Below, piece by piece: positions 60,413-64,000 of a stretch of 64,000 nt of DNA (within the stretch, counting starts at the first letter, position 1; every line of letters starts with the position of its first letter). Source of the DNA: Rhodospirillales bacterium (GTDB taxonomy: Bacteria; Pseudomonadota; Alphaproteobacteria; Micavibrionales; Micavibrionaceae). The DNA is taken from the NCBI GenBank assembly GCA_023898785.1, contig CP060239.1, positions 2,046,001 to 2,110,000 of the forward strand, given 5' to 3'. The notes below the pieces were generated by a model that saw nothing but the letters and a program-made list of their open reading frames with translations, searched no databases and was not told the origin of the DNA. Made by a program: the position numbers and the translations under genes.

Positions 60413-61477
60413 TCAGTTTTTGGCCTTATCAACCAGTTTGTTTTTGCCGATCCAGGGCATCATGGCGCGAAGCTTGGCGCCGGTTTCCTCGATCGGATGG
60501 GCGGCATTTTTTTCGCGCATTTCAACAAGTTTGGACAGGCCTTCCTTGTTGCCGCCCATGAAGCCTTCGACGAATTTGCCAGACTGGATGTCTTCGAGGA
60601 TGCGTTTCATTTCGGCTTTGGTTTCGGGCGTAATCACACGCGGGCCGGAAACGTAGCCGCCATATTCGGCGGTGTTGGAGACGGAATAGTTCATGTTGCT
60701 GATTCCGGCTTCATAGATCAGATCGACGATCAGCTTGGTTTCGTGCAGGCATTCGAAATAGGCCATTTCGGGCGGGTAGCCTGCTTCGACCAATGTTTCG
60801 TAGCCGGCTTTGATCAGCTCTTCCAGACCGCCGCATAGCACGGCTTGTTCACCAAACAGGTCGGTTTCGCATTCGTCTTTAAACGTTGTTTCGATGATGC
60901 CGGAGCGGCCACCGCCAACGGCGCTGGCGTATGACAGGGCGAGGTCTTTGGCTGTGCCGGAAGCGTTTTGCGCTACGGCGATCAGGCACGGCACACCACC
61001 GCCTTTTTGATATTCGCCGCGGACAGTGTGGCCGGGGCCTTTCGGAGCGACCATAATGACGTCAAGGTCGGCGCGCGGTTTGATCAGGCCGAAATGGATG
61101 TTCAGGCCGTGGGCAAACATCAGGGCTGCGCCTTGTTTGAGGTTGGGTTCGATGTCGTCGCGGTACAGGTCGGCCTGGTGCTCGTCCGGGGCGAGGATCA
61201 TGACGACATCAGCTTCGGCTGCGGCTTTGGCCGGGGGTATGACGGTGAAGCCTGCACCTTGTGCTTTGGCGGTGGATGCGGAGCCTTCACGCAGACCGAT
61301 GATCACGGTTTTAACGCCGCTGTCTTTAATGTTTTGCGCGTGGGCATGGCCTTGTGAGCCATAGCCGATGATGGCGACTTTCTTGGCTTTGATCAGTTCG
61401 AGATCACAGTCTTTATCATAGTAAACATTCAGGCCGGTCGTGTTTTCAGGCGTCGTTTGCGCCGCTGCTTGTGTCAT
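60413..61477 (-). CDS. ilvC: Ketol-acid reductoisomerase
   Basis: NADPH-dependent isomeroreductase, second common step of valine and isoleucine synthesis. 354 residues: Rossmann motif IIGYGSQGHAHAQN, acidic metal site region LFGEQAVLCGGLEELI, and ECLHETKLIVDLIYE. Third gene of the ilvI-ilvH block with a lipoprotein gene before it. Confidence 0.96.
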   Translation of the reverse strand: MTQAAAQTTPENTTGLNVYYDKDCDLELIKAKKVAIIGYGSQGHAHAQNIKDSGVKTVIIGLREGSASTAKAQGAGFTVIPPAKAAAEADVVMILAPDEHQADLYRDDIEPNLKQGAALMFAHGLNIHFGLIKPRADLDVIMVAPKGPGHTVRGEYQKGGGVPCLIAVAQNASGTAKDLALSYASAVGGGRSGIIETTFKDECETDLFGEQAVLCGGLEELIKAGYETLVEAGYPPEMAYFECLHETKLIVDLIYEAGISNMNYSVSNTAEYGGYVSGPRVITPETKAEMKRILEDIQSGKFVEGFMGGNKEGLSKLVEMREKNAAHPIEETGAKLRAMMPWIGKNKLVDKAKN

Positions 61478-61559
61478 AATCGTGAACCTTTTTTAAATTC
61501 TATATTTGTGAACCGCATAAAACAGCCTTTGGACGGCTAAATCAAGCTATTATTTGTTG

Positions 61560-61982
61560 TTATTTCAGCGCTGCATCGACTGCGCCGGTTAGTTTTTGCA
61601 TCTCTTTAAGGTCGCCCTGAATTTCATAGCCTTTTTGGCCGATGATGCGACCGTCCAGATCAATGTTATAAATGCTGGCACGGTACGACATTTTAAAGGG
61701 GCCGAATTCTTCCATAAACATGCAAGTATAGCGTTCATCATGCGGGTGAAAGCCATCGGTTATGGTTGCATTCAACGTGACTTCGCGATAGCCGCTGCCC
61801 AGACCTGTGGGTTGGCGCAGAGTTTGCGAGACGATTTTTTCAATTCTATCGCCCTCGTAAAGAAACACTTCGATACCGGCTTTGCAGCCTTTGACCAGCT
61901 TTGTATCTGCTGTTTCACGGTCGATGCAGCCTGTTAATAGCAGGGTTGATCCAGCAAGCAGTGCGAGGGGCAAATTTTTCAT
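61560..61982 (-). CDS. Putative lipoprotein between ilvH and ilvC
   Basis: 140 residues from MKNLPLALLAGSTLLLTGCI: a signal peptide ending in the lipobox LLTGC. The mature part (RETADTKLVKGCKAGIEVFL ... GQKGYEIQGDLKEMQKLT) has no recognised domain. It starts four bases after the ilvH stop, so it is in the same transcript. Confidence 0.7.
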   Translation of the reverse strand: MKNLPLALLAGSTLLLTGCIDRETADTKLVKGCKAGIEVFLYEGDRIEKIVSQTLRQPTGLGSGYREVTLNATITDGFHPHDERYTCMFMEEFGPFKMSYRASIYNIDLDGRIIGQKGYEIQGDLKEMQKLTGAVDAALK

Positions 61983-61986
61983 GGCG

Positions 61987-62565
61987 TTAATCCTTATCAT
62001 CATGGGTGGTAGAGCCGCGGGAAATGGCGGCAATGCCCGTGCGGCTGACATCGACGAGGCCTAAAGGCTTCATTAAGTCAATGAAGGCGTTGACTTTTTC
62101 TGTTGTGCCAGTGAGTTCAAAGACGAAAGATTCCAGCGTGGAATCGAGCGGTTGAGCGCGGAAAACATCGGCAAGCCTTAAGGCTTCGATGCGTTTTTCT
62201 CCGGTGCCGGCAACTTTGATGAGCGCTAGTTCGCGCTCTATATGCGGGCCGAATGTGGTGAGGTCGCGCACACGCTTGACGGGTACGATCTGCCGGAGCT
62301 GGGCCTTGATTTGTTCGATAACCGCTGGCGTGCCTGAGCAGACGATGGTGATACGCGAGGTGTTTTCCTCGTGATCGGTTTCGGCGACGGTCAAGCTGTC
62401 GATATTATAGCCGCGGCCGGTAAAGCGGCCAATGACGCGGGCTAAAACGCCCGGTTCGTTTTCTACGACAATCGCCAGCGTATGGCTTTCTTCTTCCTGC
62501 TGCAACGGATTTGGCGCATAAACGGATTTTGAATTGCGGTTTTTCTTTTTGATTGCCTGGATCAT
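61987..62565 (-). CDS. ilvH: Acetolactate synthase small (regulatory) subunit
   Basis: 192 residues. ACT domain for valine feedback (HTLAIVVENEPGVLARVIGR, FTGRGYNIDSLTV) followed by the ALS_ss_C domain. Starts 25 bases after ilvI. The start MIQAIKKKNRN has a longer polar N-terminus than many relatives. Confidence 0.93.
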   Translation of the reverse strand: MIQAIKKKNRNSKSVYAPNPLQQEEESHTLAIVVENEPGVLARVIGRFTGRGYNIDSLTVAETDHEENTSRITIVCSGTPAVIEQIKAQLRQIVPVKRVRDLTTFGPHIERELALIKVAGTGEKRIEALRLADVFRAQPLDSTLESFVFELTGTTEKVNAFIDLMKPLGLVDVSRTGIAAISRGSTTHDDKD

Positions 62566-62590
62566 AATCTTGATGTCCTTGTTTTAGTCT

Positions 62591-64000
62591 TTATACCAAA
62601 CTCTTATCGAACTTGTCAGCATCGGGGGACAGGATCATTTCATTGTGAGCCTTGCCGGAAGGGATCATCGGGAAGATGTTTTCTCTTTGGTCAACGCACA
62701 CATCAACGATTGTCAGGCGATCGGTTTTGAGCATTTTTTCAATGACATCATCAAGTTCATCCGGTGTTTCAGCGCGCAGACCAACACCACCATAGGCTTC
62801 GGCAAGCTTGACGAAGTCGGGCAGGCTCTCGGAGTATGTCTCAGAATAGCGCTCGCCGTGCAAGAGTTCCTGCCACTGGCGGACCATGCCCAGCCAGCTA
62901 TTATTTAGAATAAAGATCTTTACCGGTAGTTTGTATTGGATGGCGGTGCCGATTTCCTGAATGTTCATTTGGACGGAACCGTCGCCGGAGATATTGACAA
63001 CCAGAGAATCTTTGTGTGCCATTTGTACACCGACGGCGGCGGGCAGGCCGTAGCCCATGGTGCCAAGGCCGCCGGAGGTCATCCAGCGGTTGGGTTCATT
63101 GAACGGCAGGAATTGCGCGGCCCACATCTGGTGCTGGCCAACCTCGGTGGTGATGTATTTTTCGCGGGGGTCTTTGGCAAGCGCATCGCGCAGGCGTTCG
63201 AGCGCGTATTGCGGTTTGATTACCGTGTCGCTGTTTTTATAAGCGAGGCAGTTTTTTGCGCGCCAGCCTTCGATCTGTTTCCTCCATTTGTCCAGCGCTT
63301 CACGATCGGCTTTATAACGGTGTTTTTTCCAGACATCGATCATCATCTTGAGCGCGCTGGCGGCGTCGGCAACGATGGGAATGTCGACATGGATATTTTT
63401 ATTGATTGAGCTGGGGTCGATATCGATGTGGATTTTGGTGGAATGGGGTGAGAATTTATCGGTGCGTCCGGTGACGCGGTCGTCAAAGCGTGCGCCGATA
63501 TTGATCATGACGTCACAATCATGCATCGCGAGGTTTGCTTCGAATGTGCCGTGCATGCCGAGCATGCCGAGCCATTGTTTGTCGCTGGCCGGGTATGCGC
63601 CTAGGCCCATTAATGTGGAGGTGATCGGGAAGCCCGTTTCTCGGACGAGTTCGCGCAAAAGCTTTGAGGCTTCGGTGCCGGCGTTGATAACGCCGCCGCC
63701 GGTGTAAAAAACAGGTTTTTTAGCGTTGGCCATAAGGGCGACAGCAGCTTCGATTGCTGCGCGGTCGGCTTCCGTTTTGGGTTGATAGGTTTGCAGGGAT
63801 GGTTTTAGCGCTTTTTTATAAGCGCCTTTTGCAAACTGAACGTCTTTAGGGATATCAATAACTACGGGCCCGGGGCGGCCAGAGCGCGCGACGTGGAAGG
63901 CTTCGTGTATAATATCGGCAACCTTGTTGGCGTCCTTTATTAAGTAATTATGTTTGGTGCAGGGGCGCGTGATGCCGGTGGTGTCTGCTTCCTGAAATGC
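62591..64000 (-). CDS. ilvI: Acetolactate synthase large subunit, 5' end outside window
   Basis: ThDP-dependent condensation of pyruvate, first common step of branched-chain synthesis. The frame runs open to the window edge, with GRPGPVVIDIPKDVQF and a middle FAD/linker region (YTGGGVINAG). The ThDP site is GDGSVQMNIQEIGTA, with NNSWLGMVRQWQ. About 470 of ~590 residues are visible; the N-terminal pyrimidine-binding Glu is outside. Confidence 0.95.
   Translation of the reverse strand, partial: AFQEADTTGITRPCTKHNYLIKDANKVADIIHEAFHVARSGRPGPVVIDIPKDVQFAKGAYKKALKPSLQTYQPKTEADRAAIEAAVALMANAKKPVFYTGGGVINAGTEASKLLRELVRETGFPITSTLMGLGAYPASDKQWLGMLGMHGTFEANLAMHDCDVMINIGARFDDRVTGRTDKFSPHSTKIHIDIDPSSINKNIHVDIPIVADAASALKMMIDVWKKHRYKADREALDKWRKQIEGWRAKNCLAYKNSDTVIKPQYALERLRDALAKDPREKYITTEVGQHQMWAAQFLPFNEPNRWMTSGGLGTMGYGLPAAVGVQMAHKDSLVVNISGDGSVQMNIQEIGTAIQYKLPVKIFILNNSWLGMVRQWQELLHGERYSETYSESLPDFVKLAEAYGGVGLRAETPDELDDVIEKMLKTDRLTIVDVCVDQRENIFPMIPSGKAHNEMILSPDADKFDKSLV

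Noticed and set aside
60372..60414. Rho-independent terminator of ilvC
   Set aside because: A long stem is present, but no T run follows on the minus strand and the stem overlaps the stop codon, so I recorded it only as a repeat.

Overview
The window looks like the chromosome of an alphaproteobacterium. The evidence is a complete ccoNOQP-ccoGHIS set, TamA/TamB, an ilvI-ilvH-ilvC order, DotL/DotM-type secretion proteins, and short palindromic repeats of the kind seen inside Rickettsia genes. No rRNA or other species marker is present, so the lineage is an inference. Core genes alternate with regions worn down by mobile elements. No CRISPR array was seen.

Layout. 1-9.1 kb: a partial membrane protein, argS, a degenerate Fic-like gene, then a minus-strand block dotM / unknown membrane protein / dotL / pilin-like protein, i.e. 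part of a type IVB (Dot/Icm-like) secretion locus. 9.4-19.7 kb: accessory region with a duplicated tRNA-Thr, tRNA-Gln, two inverted IS3-type elements around a truncated RecA-like ATPase, a hipBA module, a SWIM zinc-finger gene, an RHH-YfbU gene and fragments of a serine recombinase, a universal stress protein, nhaA and an IS5-type element. 19.8-24.7 kb: copper efflux (Met/Cys-rich secreted protein, cusB, cusA). 25-27 kb: tRNA-Thr(CGT) and FTR1/cupredoxin iron uptake with two Fur-box-like palindromes. 27.2-35.5 kb: cbb3 oxidase structural and assembly genes, followed by a PAS protein and a chemoreceptor (35.5-37.3 kb). 37.4-43.2 kb: receiver and pseudo-receiver genes, desaturase, typA, rhodanese. 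43.3-46.4 kb: an AAA ATPase, then a three-layer nest of transposable elements. 46.5-53.2 kb: CBS protein, ion channel, tamA-tamB. 53.2-54.2 kb: gene fragments and an XRE regulator. 54.2-56.6 kb: queC-D-E-F. 56.7-60.2 kb: formyltransferase, FlgC-like protein, a secreted protein, an IS200 element, an EamA transporter. 60.4-64 kb: ilvI-ilvH-lipoprotein-ilvC.

How genes work together. CcoNOQP is the high-affinity terminal oxidase; CcoG, CcoH, CcoI and CcoS mature it, with CcoI supplying copper. The PAS protein and chemoreceptor directly downstream suggest oxygen or redox taxis. CusBA exports excess copper. FTR1 with the cupredoxin protein imports iron, probably under Fur control. QueC, QueD, QueE and QueF make preQ1 for queuosine. 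IlvI/H and IlvC start branched-chain amino acid synthesis.

The most distinctive signal is a 69-78 bp palindromic repeat with ends CGTCATTGCGAG/CTCGCAATGACG. It sits in the same orientation and reading frame inside two unrelated genes (cusA and the pilin-like gene) and also between queD and queE. The second is the nest at 44.6-46.4 kb: an IS200-derived mini-element inside an IS5-type element inside a second IS5-type element. The copper genes also lie between two direct copies of a serine-recombinase 3' end.
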